Shown here: piece by piece, positions 35,531 to 44,193 of the stretch
Layout of the letters: the number at the start of each line of letters is the position of its first letter
Numbering within the stretch: position 1 is the first letter of the stretch
DNA from: Maricaulis sp017643475
GTDB lineage: Bacteria > Pseudomonadota > Alphaproteobacteria > Caulobacterales > Maricaulaceae
DNA length: 64,000 bases
Assembly (NCBI RefSeq): GCF_047123815.1
Contig: NZ_CP138920.1
Location: 1,612,001-1,676,000, forward strand
Reading direction: 5' to 3'
Program-made: the position numbers and the translations under genes
Notes under the pieces: model-generated
What the model saw: only the letters and a program-made list of their open reading frames with translations
What the model was told of the DNA's origin: nothing
Database searches by the model: none

Positions 35531-36781
35531 CTAGGCCGGCGGGGTGGCATCGATAATACGCTGGGCGACAGCGGTCGGTAAAAGAACGTACCAGCTGGCC
35601 TGGGCGCGGGTCGTGCCTGCGCGACGTTCCGCTGTATCGCCCCAGCCCCAGAAAAAATCACCCCGGATAGGACCATTGATAGCACCGCCGGAATCCTGGG
35701 CGACCACCAGGCCCGACCACGTATCCAGCTCCGGCAGATCAGCGCTCAGCCAGATCGGCACGCCGTGCGCATGCTGCGAGGTATCGACGGCGATAGATGC
35801 CATGGGTGTCAGCGCAACGCCGGATGAGCCCGACGGTCCGAGGTCAGGATCGGTCAATGGCTGGGTCTGGAAAAAGACGTAACGTGGATTGACCGCAAAA
35901 AGCTCTGCCGTAGCCTCAGGTCCATTGTCATTGAGCCACCGCTCAATCCCCTGTTTCGACGCTGCGTGACGCTCGAGCTCACCGCGGCGGATCAATTCAC
36001 GACCAATAGATCGGTAGGGCAGGCCATTATGCGCGGCAAAAGCGGCACGCTCCTGCCTCCCGTCAGGATAAACCAGACGGCCAGATCCCTGGATCTGCAG
36101 GAAAAACACGTCGATAGGGCGTCCCCAGGCGATGACCTCTCCGCGATCCTGACGCTCGATTTCATCGCGATCGCGATAGTAAACCAGCCGACCATTTTCG
36201 ACACGACCGACCAGCCGACGTCCGGCCAATTCCTCATCAAACCGGCCCAGATCGACCGTCACCAGGTCATCCGGTCTGCGACGCAGCGGTTGGGCGAACT
36301 CGACGGAGGATTCCTCGCGCACTTCCACAAAGGGTTCATAATATCCAGTCAGCAGGCCCGTTTCGGCTGGCTCAACCGTGTCATCTTCACCCACAGCGAT
36401 GATGCGGATAGGTGTGAACACAGCTTCCAGCGCTTGGCGACGAGAGGCCGGATCACTACCTGCCATGGTCGCCGCTGCACAGGCAGCGCGCCAGTCACCG
36501 ACCGTTCCTGCCCATTCCGCTCGTGGATTGAGGGGACGATCCTCCGCCCGGCCGTGCCATCGCTCGCAAGATCGCAGGAAAGCCGAAATACCTGCTAGAG
36601 GGTCGCTGGACTGCCAGTCGCGCAAGGCATCCCAGTGAGCCGGGACAAGCTGAAGCTGATCGGGCAGAACAACTTCCGGCTCCGGTGTTGCTTCGACCGG
36701 TTCTTCGACGGGTTCAGGCTGCTGGCATGCCGCCAGGAAGACCAGGCTGGAACTCAGGCCGCGCCTAAGCCACGGAGACAC
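35531..36781 (-). CDS. mltA: Membrane-bound lytic murein transglycosylase A
   Basis: This 416-residue lipoprotein cleaves peptidoglycan glycan strands to 1,6-anhydromuropeptides. The GTG start at 36781 gives a short signal peptide with lipobox FLAAC (Cys19) and is preceded by GGAG; longer starts run into the Tim44 gene. The double-psi barrel region includes GLLTGYYEPFVEV, FFLQIQGSGRLVYPDGRQER and the catalytic Asp in VVAQDSGGAINGPIRGDFFW. It overlaps the end of the Tim44 gene by 17 bases, in another frame, which implies coupled translation. Confidence 0.93.
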   Translation of the reverse strand: MSPWLRRGLSSSLVFLAACQQPEPVEEPVEATPEPEVVLPDQLQLVPAHWDALRDWQSSDPLAGISAFLRSCERWHGRAEDRPLNPRAEWAGTVGDWRAACAAATMAGSDPASRRQALEAVFTPIRIIAVGEDDTVEPAETGLLTGYYEPFVEVREESSVEFAQPLRRRPDDLVTVDLGRFDEELAGRRLVGRVENGRLVYYRDRDEIERQDRGEVIAWGRPIDVFFLQIQGSGRLVYPDGRQERAAFAAHNGLPYRSIGRELIRRGELERHAASKQGIERWLNDNGPEATAELFAVNPRYVFFQTQPLTDPDLGPSGSSGVALTPMASIAVDTSQHAHGVPIWLSADLPELDTWSGLVVAQDSGGAINGPIRGDFFWGWGDTAERRAGTTRAQASWYVLLPTAVAQRIIDATPPA

Positions 36782-37394
36782 TGGACAGCTCCCAATTGGG
36801 ATCAGAGCTCGTGGTCTTGCGCTGGAAAGTCCAGTATTCCACCGTCTTTGCCAGATTGGCGAGATCACCGCTGACAAGTTTGCCCGTTTCATCACGCGTT
36901 TCGGTCGCAATCTCTGCCTCGAAACGGATTTTCACCCGGGCCGTGCCCGAATGGTGTTCCGCCTCGGTAATATCCGCAGATTTGATGCGATCGATTTCGG
37001 ATTTGACCGTTTCTCCACGTTTATCGCGAGCATCGATTGCCGAGACATAGCGTTTGAGTACATCCGGCGCGAGCAAGTCTGAGAGCGCGTCGCGATCGCC
37101 GGCGGCAAAGGCTTCGACAATCATGCGATAGGCCCGCTTGGCGCCAACAACAAACTCGTTTGGGTCGAAACGGCTGTCAGCTGCAGCTATCGCTTCCAGG
37201 CCGGCCGCGGCCGGACCCTCAAACGCCGGACGCAGTGGGGAAGTCGATCCCGGCATGCCGATCCCAGCGGGCGAGACATTGTCAGAGCTAGGTGCCTCCA
37301 TATGGCCTTCATGCCGCCCCAGCACAGTGAACAGCTTGAATCCAAAAAACACGGCTATGCCGCCGAAAATGAGAATGGTGAGTAGATCGATCAT
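36765..37394 (-). CDS. Tim44-like domain protein
   Basis: This 209-residue protein has an N-terminal membrane anchor (residues 2-24: LLTILIFGGIAVFFGFKLFT), a short linker and then the Tim44-like domain: FVVGAKRAYRMIVEAFAAGD, DLLAPDVLKRYVSAIDARDK, and VEYWTFQRKTTSSDPNWELS. In mitochondria Tim44 tethers Hsp70 to the translocon; the bacterial relative (TimA in Caulobacter) is membrane-bound and of less certain function. It sits upstream of mltA-smr and is divergent from secB, as in Caulobacter. Confidence 0.9.
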   Translation of the reverse strand: MIDLLTILIFGGIAVFFGFKLFTVLGRHEGHMEAPSSDNVSPAGIGMPGSTSPLRPAFEGPAAAGLEAIAAADSRFDPNEFVVGAKRAYRMIVEAFAAGDRDALSDLLAPDVLKRYVSAIDARDKRGETVKSEIDRIKSADITEAEHHSGTARVKIRFEAEIATETRDETGKLVSGDLANLAKTVEYWTFQRKTTSSDPNWELSSVSVA

Positions 37395-37581
37395 TCCGTC
37401 AGCGTCCTGATTGGCTGTCCAGTTGGCACCAAATTCAATACTAGAACATTTTGGCGCTTCGTCAGCTAGTTCAATATCAGGCTTACAGCTTGCCGCCCTA
37501 TCGCTCGCATGCTAACCGGCCCGCTTCGTATATCTGGCCCCTTGGGCCTGTTAATCAACGCTGACCCGCCAGGGGACAATT

Positions 37582-38100
37582 ATGGCCGACGCTCCGAACA
37601 CGCCTGCAGAAGGCGAAATGCCGAAAGCTCCGTCGCTTCGCATCCTCACCCAGTTCATCAAGGACCTCTCCTTCGAGAACCCGTCCTACACGGATTCTGC
37701 ACGCAGCTCGAAGCCGCCGAACATTGATCTGGGAATTGACGTCCAGGCACGCACCATCAGCCCCGACACGTATGAAGTCACGCTGAACTTCTCGGCGCGT
37801 GCGGCCGGCGAAAATGATGAAGTCGTCTTCATTGCAGAGCTGGCCTATGCCGGCCTGTTCCAGATGGCGAACATTGCAGATGCCGACCGTGAGCCTTTCC
37901 TGCTAATCGAATGCCCGCGCATGATCTTCCCGTTCGCCCGCCGTATCCTGGCGGACGTCACGCGTGATGGTGGCTTCCCGCCGCTGATGCTGGACCCGGT
38001 CGATTTCGCGAACCTTTACCGTGCTCAGCTGGCCAAACGTGCTGCAGCTGCCCCGGGCGCCGACACCAATGGCAATGGCGAGCCGGCTGCTGCCAACTAA
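37582..38100 (+). CDS. secB: Protein-export chaperone SecB
   Basis: This 172-residue chaperone keeps preproteins unfolded and delivers them to SecA. IRILTQFIKDLSFENP-type sequence (SLRILTQFIKDLSFENPSYT) and LAYAGLFQMANIADADREPF are diagnostic, followed by LLIECPRMIFPFARRILADV and GGFPPLMLDPVDFANLYRAQ. The C terminus is Ala/Asn/Gly-rich and lacks the Zn/SecA tail seen in some SecBs. It has its own promoter region, 187 bp, shared with the divergent Tim44 gene, and converges with dnaQ with a four-base overlap. Confidence 0.97.
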   Translation: MADAPNTPAEGEMPKAPSLRILTQFIKDLSFENPSYTDSARSSKPPNIDLGIDVQARTISPDTYEVTLNFSARAAGENDEVVFIAELAYAGLFQMANIADADREPFLLIECPRMIFPFARRILADVTRDGGFPPLMLDPVDFANLYRAQLAKRAAAAPGADTNGNGEPAAAN

Positions 38101-38792
38101 TTCAGCGCTTTAAGCTGTTTCCAGAGCGCGTCTTCGCCCATTTCGTCGATAAAGGCGGCGTGGGCGGCGCGCTCTGTTTCGTTGACGCGACCTGATAACT
38201 CGCGTGACCGCACCGGACGAACAGGGAATTCAACCTTGCCGCCACTGGTTTCCGCTTTGCCGGCCAAGTCCAGCGCGCGAGTCCGACCTCCAGTCAGCTC
38301 AAGATAAACTTCCGCCAACAATAGGGAGTCAATCAGAGCGCCGTGTTTCTCTCGTGTTTCCAGCGAGATATCAAAACGCTTACACAAGGCGTCCAGGGAT
38401 ACATAACTGCCCGGGAACATGGCCCGGGCGATGCGCGCTGTATCCTTGAACCGGTCTTCGGCATACGGCTGCTTGCCGAGCCGGACCATTTCCATATTGA
38501 TGAAACCCCGGTCAAACGGCGCATTGTGTGCGACCATGACGGCATCACCGACAAAATCGATAAAGTCCTGTGCGACTTCGGCAAATACCGGCTTGTCTGC
38601 GAGGAAATCATCCGTCAGGCCGGTAATTTCGACAACTTCCTGGGGCGTGGAACGTTCTGGATTGATATAGGCGTGAAACGTCTTGCCTGTTGGAATGCAA
38701 TCGATGACCTCGACACAACCCAGTTCGGTGATGCGATCACCACCATTGGCTTCAAGCCCGGTCGTCTCGGTATCGAATACAATCTCGCGCAT
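38097..38792 (-). CDS. dnaQ: DNA polymerase III epsilon subunit (proofreading exonuclease)
   Basis: This 231-residue DEDDh 3'-5' exonuclease proofreads replication. Exo I is VFDTETTGLEANGGDRITEL, Exo II VMVAHNAPFDRGFINMEM and Exo III REKHGALIDSLLLAEVYLEL with the catalytic His and Asp. The start ATG shares one base with the TGA of coaE, so the two are coupled. The coaE-dnaQ order next to the origin is conserved in Caulobacterales. Confidence 0.96.
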   Translation of the reverse strand: MREIVFDTETTGLEANGGDRITELGCVEVIDCIPTGKTFHAYINPERSTPQEVVEITGLTDDFLADKPVFAEVAQDFIDFVGDAVMVAHNAPFDRGFINMEMVRLGKQPYAEDRFKDTARIARAMFPGSYVSLDALCKRFDISLETREKHGALIDSLLLAEVYLELTGGRTRALDLAGKAETSGGKVEFPVRPVRSRELSGRVNETERAAHAAFIDEMGEDALWKQLKALN

Positions 38793-39403
38793 CAGCCCAG
38801 TTCGCCCTCTGTCTTGCGTCGCCGAATATCTGCCAGAATATCGCGCACCTGTTCGCGCGCCAGATCAAGACCCTGAGAGGTCTCAACCGCGTAATCCGAC
38901 CGTTTGAGCTTTTCCGTTTCTGGCATCTGTCTGGCAAGGATCAAATCCAGCTTTTCTTCAGTCATGCCTGGCCGATCCAGTACGCGCTTGCGACGAACAT
39001 TGTCAGGAGCATGACAGACAATGATGACATCGACAGCCTCTTCACCGCCAGTTTCAAAGAGAAGCGGAATATCAAAGAGAACGGCCTCGGCCTGGTCATT
39101 TCTTGCCGCTTGCAGGAAAGCTTCGCGCGCCGACTCCACGAGCGGATGAACAATCGCCTCAAGTTGCGCAAAACCTGCCGGATCTACCTTCAGAACCGCT
39201 GATAACCGAGCCCGGTCAACCGCACCGCCAGTGATCACATCACCGAAGACAGCGGCGATGGGTTCAACAGCCGCGCCGCCAGCAGCGTAAAGTGCGTGGA
39301 CGGCCGCATCGGAATCGAAAACCGGAACACCTTCGTCCGCGAACAGAGCAGCTGTTGCTGACTTACCCATGCCAATCGATCCAGTGAGGCCCATGCGGAT
39401 CAT
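38792..39403 (-). CDS. coaE: Dephospho-CoA kinase
   Basis: This 203-residue kinase performs the last step of coenzyme A synthesis. The P-loop is GLTGSIGMGKSATAALFADE at the N terminus; VFDSDAAVHALYAAGGAAVE, VLFDIPLLFETGGEEAVDVI and RVLDRPGMTEEKLDLILARQ are family motifs. It overlaps aroE by four bases (39400-39403) and dnaQ by one, part of the tightly packed ppsR-maf-aroE-coaE-dnaQ operon reading away from oriC. Confidence 0.96.
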   Translation of the reverse strand: MIRMGLTGSIGMGKSATAALFADEGVPVFDSDAAVHALYAAGGAAVEPIAAVFGDVITGGAVDRARLSAVLKVDPAGFAQLEAIVHPLVESAREAFLQAARNDQAEAVLFDIPLLFETGGEEAVDVIIVCHAPDNVRRKRVLDRPGMTEEKLDLILARQMPETEKLKRSDYAVETSQGLDLAREQVRDILADIRRRKTEGELG

Positions 39404-40245
39404 TTTGCCTCACCCAGCTTTGTTTCCAGCAAGGATCGAATATCCGCACCCTGTGGAGCCGCTACGCCGAAAAATGCCTCGAAGCTGGGTTTTCCCTGTT
39501 CGATCAACATGCCCAGACCGTCTATGCCTGTCAGATCACGATTGCGGGCATCCGCGAGAAATTGGGTTTCGAGGGGCGTATATACGGTATCGATAGCGAC
39601 AAGGCTGTCCCTGGCTTGCCCCCATTCCATTTCCAGCGGAATCTGCCCTTTCAGCCCCAGCGAAGTCGCGTTCACCACAATATCGACCTGATCCAAAAGA
39701 CCATTGCGATTATCCCATCCCACTACTTCAGTATCCGGCGCGATTTCGCGGGCAATTTCACGGGCTTTTCCAAGACTTCGATTGGCGATTGCAAGCTCTC
39801 GAGCGCCGGCATCCTTCAAACCATATGTCACGGCACGAGAAGCGCCACCTGCGCCCAGCACCAGAACAGACTTGCCTTTAGGGTCCACGCCAGCAATTCG
39901 CAAAGATGAAATAAAACCAACAGCATCAGTGTTGTCTGCGTGAATTTCCCCATCAACAAATGTCAAGAGATTGGCAGCACCGATCTTGTCCGCTGCGTCC
40001 GAAATCCGGTTGGCCAGGGTCAGGGCTTCAGTCTTGTGCGGCAGGGTAACATTCAGGCCCTTCAACCCAGCGCGATAAAGCGCCATGACAACGGGGGCAA
40101 ACATGTGCGGTGTGGCGACATATGGTGTGTAAATCGCATCCAGGCCGGCAGCATCGATCCAGCGTGACATCATCAAAGGTGACAGTGAATGGGCAATCGG
40201 TTGACCGATCACACCGGCGGTCATCGCAGCTCCGGTCGGTGTCAT
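39400..40245 (-). CDS. aroE: Shikimate dehydrogenase
   Basis: This 281-residue NADP-dependent enzyme reduces 3-dehydroshikimate in aromatic amino acid synthesis. IGQPIAHSLSPLMMSRWIDA contains the shikimate-binding SLSP, NVTLPHKTEALTLANRISDA the catalytic Lys, and NTDAVGFISSLR the Asp; VLVLGAGGASRAVTYGLKDA is the NADP motif. The first ATG is used; ATG 40224 would drop seven residues (MTAGVIG start). Overlaps with maf and coaE by four bases each imply coupling. Confidence 0.95.
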   Translation of the reverse strand: MTPTGAAMTAGVIGQPIAHSLSPLMMSRWIDAAGLDAIYTPYVATPHMFAPVVMALYRAGLKGLNVTLPHKTEALTLANRISDAADKIGAANLLTFVDGEIHADNTDAVGFISSLRIAGVDPKGKSVLVLGAGGASRAVTYGLKDAGARELAIANRSLGKAREIAREIAPDTEVVGWDNRNGLLDQVDIVVNATSLGLKGQIPLEMEWGQARDSLVAIDTVYTPLETQFLADARNRDLTGIDGLGMLIEQGKPSFEAFFGVAAPQGADIRSLLETKLGEAK

Positions 40246-40835
40246 GTTTCGATCACTCCAAATTCACGCAAAGCTTCCAGCAACGGCAGCAGGGGTAGTC
40301 CCAGAATCGCGTAATAGTCGCCCTCGACCGTCTCGAACAATTGCGCGCCCAGGCCTTCATAGGCATAGGCGCCAACACTGGCTGTCAGGGCATCTCCGGC
40401 TTGTTCCAGATAGGTCTCGAGGAATGAGCCTGAAAACTCGCGGACATGAATGGTCGATGTGCGTGATAGCGACCAGATCTCCTCACCATCCCGATGTAGA
40501 GAGAGACCAGAATGCAGATAATGAGGTTTGCCACGCATGCGTTTCAGCCGGTCGCGAGCCAGTGCAGCGTCCGGCAATTTGTCGAGCAGCTGACCTTCCA
40601 GTTCCATGGTCTGGTCAGCACCCAGAACAATCTCACCCGGCAATCTGGCTGATACCTGGCGAGACTTGGCCCGGCCAAGCAGAAGCGCCATTTCCGCCGG
40701 GTTCAGATCCGCATGCTTTTCCTTGAGCGCCGTTTCGTCCACATCCGATTTGTCGACCCGAAAAGGAATACAGGCCTGTTCAAGCACCAGCCGACGGATC
40801 TGACTTCCCGATGCCAGCACCAGGGAACTACTCAT
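40242..40835 (-). CDS. maf: Maf family nucleotide pyrophosphatase
   Basis: This 197-residue Maf-fold protein hydrolyses non-canonical or modified nucleotides, a housecleaning function. It opens MSSSLVLASGSQIRRLVLEQ, where most Mafs have ASASPRR; this variant is typical of the second Maf paralogue of alphaproteobacteria. GEIVLGADQTMELEGQLLDK holds the catalytic Asp, and YYAILGLPLLPLLEALR the C-terminal motif. ATG 40835 lies within the last codons of ppsR (eight-base overlap). The exact substrate is uncertain. Confidence 0.9.
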   Translation of the reverse strand: MSSSLVLASGSQIRRLVLEQACIPFRVDKSDVDETALKEKHADLNPAEMALLLGRAKSRQVSARLPGEIVLGADQTMELEGQLLDKLPDAALARDRLKRMRGKPHYLHSGLSLHRDGEEIWSLSRTSTIHVREFSGSFLETYLEQAGDALTASVGAYAYEGLGAQLFETVEGDYYAILGLPLLPLLEALREFGVIET

Positions 40836-41670
40836 CTTTGGCTCTTTTCTCGTTGAGAAGATTAATGATTTTCGCCGCAGTTTCTTCAATCGAACGACGC
40901 GTTACATCAATCGAGGGCCAGCCATGTTTCGCATAAAGTCGCTTGGCGTGAAGGACTTCCTCGCGAACTGTGAAATCATCAATGTAATCCGTATCGCGAT
41001 CCTCGTTCAGCGACAGAAGGCGATTACGACGGATTTGAACAATACGTTCCGGCGAAGCGGTCAGACCCACGATCAGGGGTTTTTTCAGACTGGCAAGATC
41101 GGTTGGAAGCGGCGCGGATTGTACCAGGGGAATGTTTGCCGCCCGGAAACCACGATGCGCCAGATAGATACTGGTCGGTGTCTTGGACGTCCGGCTGACA
41201 CCCAGCAAAATAATGTCCGCGGCCTCGAAATTATCACCTTGTCCGTCATCATGGGACATAGCGTAATTCATGGCTTCAATCCGGTGATAATACTGCGCAT
41301 CGAGAGATCGCTGTGCACCGGCGCGACTAGCAATAGGTCTTTGAAGATAGGAACTTAACGTCGCCAACATCGGATCGAGGACGGCAATCGCCGGAACACC
41401 GATTTCCATACACCGGGTTTCCAGTTCACGACGCAGGTCCGGATTAACGATGGTGTACATGACAACACCGGGATAACCCGCAACTTCTTCAAGCACCCGG
41501 TCCAGCTGACGCGATGATCTGACCAGGGCATAGAGATGTTCAAGCGGATTGGTGTTTTCAAACTGGGCTACGGAAGCACGCATGACTTCCATCAGCGTTT
41601 CACCGGTCGAATCCGAGACCATGTGAATGTGAAAACAGGTATCGATGGGGGGCTGTTCGCTGTCCGTCAT
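40828..41670 (-). CDS. ppsR: PEP synthase regulatory protein (bifunctional kinase/pyrophosphorylase)
   Basis: This 280-residue DUF299 protein reversibly phosphorylates PEP synthase or pyruvate phosphate dikinase using ADP. It begins THI-type FHIHMVSDSTGETLMEVMRA and has the P-loop ILLGVSRTSKTPTSIYLAHR and KPLIVGLTASPERIVQIRRN. This gene type borders oriC in Caulobacter (opposite hemE), exactly as here, which helps place the origin. ATG 41670 directly follows an in-frame GTG. A CtrA-type box lies 16-30 bases upstream of the start. Confidence 0.94.
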   Translation of the reverse strand: MTDSEQPPIDTCFHIHMVSDSTGETLMEVMRASVAQFENTNPLEHLYALVRSSRQLDRVLEEVAGYPGVVMYTIVNPDLRRELETRCMEIGVPAIAVLDPMLATLSSYLQRPIASRAGAQRSLDAQYYHRIEAMNYAMSHDDGQGDNFEAADIILLGVSRTSKTPTSIYLAHRGFRAANIPLVQSAPLPTDLASLKKPLIVGLTASPERIVQIRRNRLLSLNEDRDTDYIDDFTVREEVLHAKRLYAKHGWPSIDVTRRSIEETAAKIINLLNEKRAKDE

Positions 41671-41685
41671 CACGCGCTCGATCTG

Positions 41686-41700
41686 TTAACGACTTGTTAA
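41686..41700. promoter_or_regulatory. CtrA-type binding site at oriC
   Basis: TTAACGACTTGTTAA is an exact match to TTAA-N7-TTAA, the CtrA consensus of Caulobacter, where CtrA bound at the origin represses replication in swarmer cells. It sits at the ppsR end of oriC and may also affect ppsR transcription. Confidence 0.65.
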
Positions 41701-41745
41701 TAACTTGGGCCGTTGTCCTCAATCCACCGATCGATGATTTTCGGC

Positions 41746-41989
41746 TGTGGGTAATACCCGGTCATACCCCGATAATTTCACAGATTTGTCCACAGTGATG
41801 CTGTGTGTTGATAAGCCTGTGAGTGAATTTTCCGGGGATAATAAGATCACAAGGTTTTACCGGTTTATCAACAACACTTTTGTCTACATGATATTGTTAT
41901 AAATAACCTAATTCCGTTTATACCGGATAAGATACTGACGAAACTTAGGAGTTATCCAGCTGACAAATATGTCCTCAGCATGCGGATAA
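41746..41989. other. DnaA-box-like 9-mers in oriC
   Basis: Five 9-mers differ by one base from TTATCCACA: TGTGGGTAA 41746-41754 (reverse), TTGTCCACA 41786-41794, TGTTGATAA 41806-41814 (reverse), TTATCAACA 41865-41873 and TGCGGATAA 41981-41989 (reverse). Their clustering in 245 bases is well above what is seen in neighbouring DNA. Confidence 0.6.
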
Positions 41990-42104
41990 ACGAGATACCC
42001 TCGACATTCACAGCACAACAACTACGACTCCCTAATTCTATTATTAAAGGGGAAGAGAAAACGCCGCATTGAACCTGTGGACGGAGCGTCCTAAAGCACT
42101 CGGT

Positions 42105-43139
42105 ATGACCGATGATGTTTCAAAACCGATCCTCAATGTCCTGAAAGGTGAGACGCTCTCACCACCTCCCATCTGGATGATGCGCCAGGCTGGCCGTTAT
42201 TTGGCCGAATACCGGGAAGTTCGCTCCCGGGCGAAGGACTTTATTGATTTCTGCTTCTCGCCGGATCTCGCATCAGAAGTGACACTTCAGCCGATCCGCC
42301 GGTTTGGCTTTGATGCAGCGATCATGTTCGCGGACATCCTTTTGATCCCGATCGCCCTGGGCCGACGGGTCTGGTTCGTGACAGGCGAAGGGCCTAAGCT
42401 GGACCCCTTCGACGTCGCCAATTTCCAGGAGCTGGCTGACAGGCGTGAGGACAGCGTGCTTGCATCAATCGGAGAGACCTTGCGTTTGACCAAGGCGGAA
42501 CTGCCTGCGGAAATGACGTTGATTGGCTTTGCGGGCGCGCCCTGGACGGTTGCAACCTACATGGTTGAGGGCGGAGGCTCCAAAGACCGGTTCAAGACCC
42601 GGGTCGCGGCTTATGACCAGGCCGAGGCGTTCGATGCGATGATGAATATCATTGCCGATGCGACCGCAGACTATCTGGTCATGCAGGCCCATGCCGGTGC
42701 GGAAGTCCTGAAGATATTCGACAGCTGGGCTGAAGGTCTTCCGGAACCGCTGTTTGATCGGGTCATCATCCGGCCGACCAAGCGCATTGTGGATCGCATT
42801 CGCGCGCAGGGCGTTGATCTGCCGATTATCGGTTTTCCTCGCGGCGCGGGTACGCTGTATCCCAAATACGCTCGCGAGACAGGTGTTACGGCGCTGGCAC
42901 TCGACACGGCTGTTGATCCCAAGTGGATGGATGAGAATTTGCCGGCGGGCTTGCCGGTCCAGGGCCATCTCGATCCGGCCGTTCTGCGCACGGGCGGAGC
43001 TGTGCTGAAGGCCGAGGTGGATCGTCTTGTGGACGCCTGGTCTGACCGGCCCCATATCTTCAATCTTGGTCACGGGATCACACCTGACGTGCCTGTTGCC
43101 CATGTTGAACAATTGATCCGGTCGGTTCGCGACCGCTAA
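42105..43139 (+). CDS. hemE: Uroporphyrinogen decarboxylase
   Basis: This 344-residue enzyme converts uroporphyrinogen III to coproporphyrinogen III in haem synthesis. PPIWMMRQAGRYLAEYREVR (signature with invariant Arg), RFGFDAAIMFADILLIPIAL, GFAGAPWTVATYMVEGGGSK and HIFNLGHGITPDVPVAHVEQ are all present. The frame begins with a TTG at 42069, but ATG 42105 (MTDDVSKPIL) gives the usual length. In Caulobacter the hemE promoter overlaps the origin; the same layout here suggests replication-linked or CtrA-influenced expression. Confidence 0.97.
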   Translation: MTDDVSKPILNVLKGETLSPPPIWMMRQAGRYLAEYREVRSRAKDFIDFCFSPDLASEVTLQPIRRFGFDAAIMFADILLIPIALGRRVWFVTGEGPKLDPFDVANFQELADRREDSVLASIGETLRLTKAELPAEMTLIGFAGAPWTVATYMVEGGGSKDRFKTRVAAYDQAEAFDAMMNIIADATADYLVMQAHAGAEVLKIFDSWAEGLPEPLFDRVIIRPTKRIVDRIRAQGVDLPIIGFPRGAGTLYPKYARETGVTALALDTAVDPKWMDENLPAGLPVQGHLDPAVLRTGGAVLKAEVDRLVDAWSDRPHIFNLGHGITPDVPVAHVEQLIRSVRDR

Positions 43140-43155
43140 CCGGCAGGCGAATTCC

Positions 43156-44193
43156 ATGAAGCTAGCAATTGCGGCCTTTAATCTCGGAGGACCGGACAAG
43201 CCCGAAGCTGTGCGTCCCTTCCTGCGCAATCTGTTCCGTGATCCGGCCATTATCCAGGCACCCGGTCCGATCCGAGAAATGCTGGCCTGGTTGATTTCCA
43301 CGACGCGAGCAAAATCTGCGCGCGAGAATTACGCGAAGATGGGTGGCGGATCACCGCTTGTGCCGGAAACCCAGAAACAACTTGATGCGCTGGAGGCTGA
43401 ACTACGGTCGCGGCATACTGACCTCGAGGTCAGAATCTGGCCGGCAATGCGGTACTGGCATCCCTTCACCGAGGAAACGGCCAGGGAAATCGAGGCCTGG
43501 CAGCCAGACAGGGTCATCTTGCTACCGCTTTACCCACAATTCTCGACGACAACGACGGCCTCCTCGCTTGATGCCTGGACGTCAGCCACGCCCCTGGAAG
43601 CTGAAACGATCTGTTGCTATCCGACAGAAGAGGCATTCGTCGACGCCCATGTAGCGCTGTTGCGGGAAACGCTGTCCGGCATCGATGATCTATCCAACAC
43701 TCGTGTTCTGTTCTCGGCGCATGGACTGCCCAAGAAAATTGTCGACGAGGGTGATCCCTACCAATGGCAGGTCGAGCAGACGGTGGCGGCGGTGGTCGAG
43801 AAAATGCCCGAGATCACCGATCACGAGATCTGTTATCAAAGCCGTGTCGGTCCGTTGGAATGGATTGGACCGTCCACCGATGATGCTATCGAGCGTGCAG
43901 GCAAGGCGTGCAAGAATATCGTCTTGACGCCAATCGCCTTTGTCTCCGAACATATCGAGACCCTTGTCGAGCTGGATGAGGAATATGCGGAGCTTGCATC
44001 AGAGCATGGCGTTCCAATGTATCTGCGTGTACCGGCACTGGGCACCCAGCCAGCTTTCATCAAATCATTGGCTGACATGGTCGATACGCGTCTCAACCAG
44101 TCCTACGGCTTGGCGCCGGACACGCGGTCTCGTATATGTCCGCGCGGGTTCGGCAAATGCCGATGTGCGATTTCGGGAAGCCTGGAAGCATGA
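43156..44193 (+). CDS. hemH: Ferrochelatase
   Basis: This 345-residue enzyme inserts Fe(II) into protoporphyrin IX, the last haem step. AIAAFNLGGPDKPEAVRPFL and FLRNLFRDPAIIQAPGP open it, IWPAMRYWHPFTEE is conserved, the catalytic His is in RVLFSAHGLPKKIVDEGDPY, and NIVLTPIAFVSEHIETLVEL carries the Glu. The C terminus has CPRGFGKCRCAISG with several cysteines, as in alphaproteobacterial HemH proteins that bind a [2Fe-2S] cluster. Its TGA overlaps the hemJ start. Confidence 0.96.
   Translation: MKLAIAAFNLGGPDKPEAVRPFLRNLFRDPAIIQAPGPIREMLAWLISTTRAKSARENYAKMGGGSPLVPETQKQLDALEAELRSRHTDLEVRIWPAMRYWHPFTEETAREIEAWQPDRVILLPLYPQFSTTTTASSLDAWTSATPLEAETICCYPTEEAFVDAHVALLRETLSGIDDLSNTRVLFSAHGLPKKIVDEGDPYQWQVEQTVAAVVEKMPEITDHEICYQSRVGPLEWIGPSTDDAIERAGKACKNIVLTPIAFVSEHIETLVELDEEYAELASEHGVPMYLRVPALGTQPAFIKSLADMVDTRLNQSYGLAPDTRSRICPRGFGKCRCAISGSLEA

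Larger units (their letters stand above)
41671..42104. other. Chromosomal replication origin, oriC (between ppsR and hemE)
   Basis: This 434-bp gene-free region is the most AT-rich part of the window and has the same neighbours as the Caulobacter origin. A CtrA-type box is at 41686-41700. Several 9-mers one mismatch from the DnaA box TTATCCACA occur: 41746-41754 and 41806-41814 (reverse), 41786-41794 and 41865-41873 (forward), 41981-41989 (reverse). A very AT-rich stretch at about 41885-41920 (TGATATTGTTATAAATAACC) could be the unwinding element, and one GANTC (CcrM) site, GACTC, is at 42026-42030. The perfect E. coli box is absent, as expected for Caulobacter-like origins. Confidence 0.85.
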
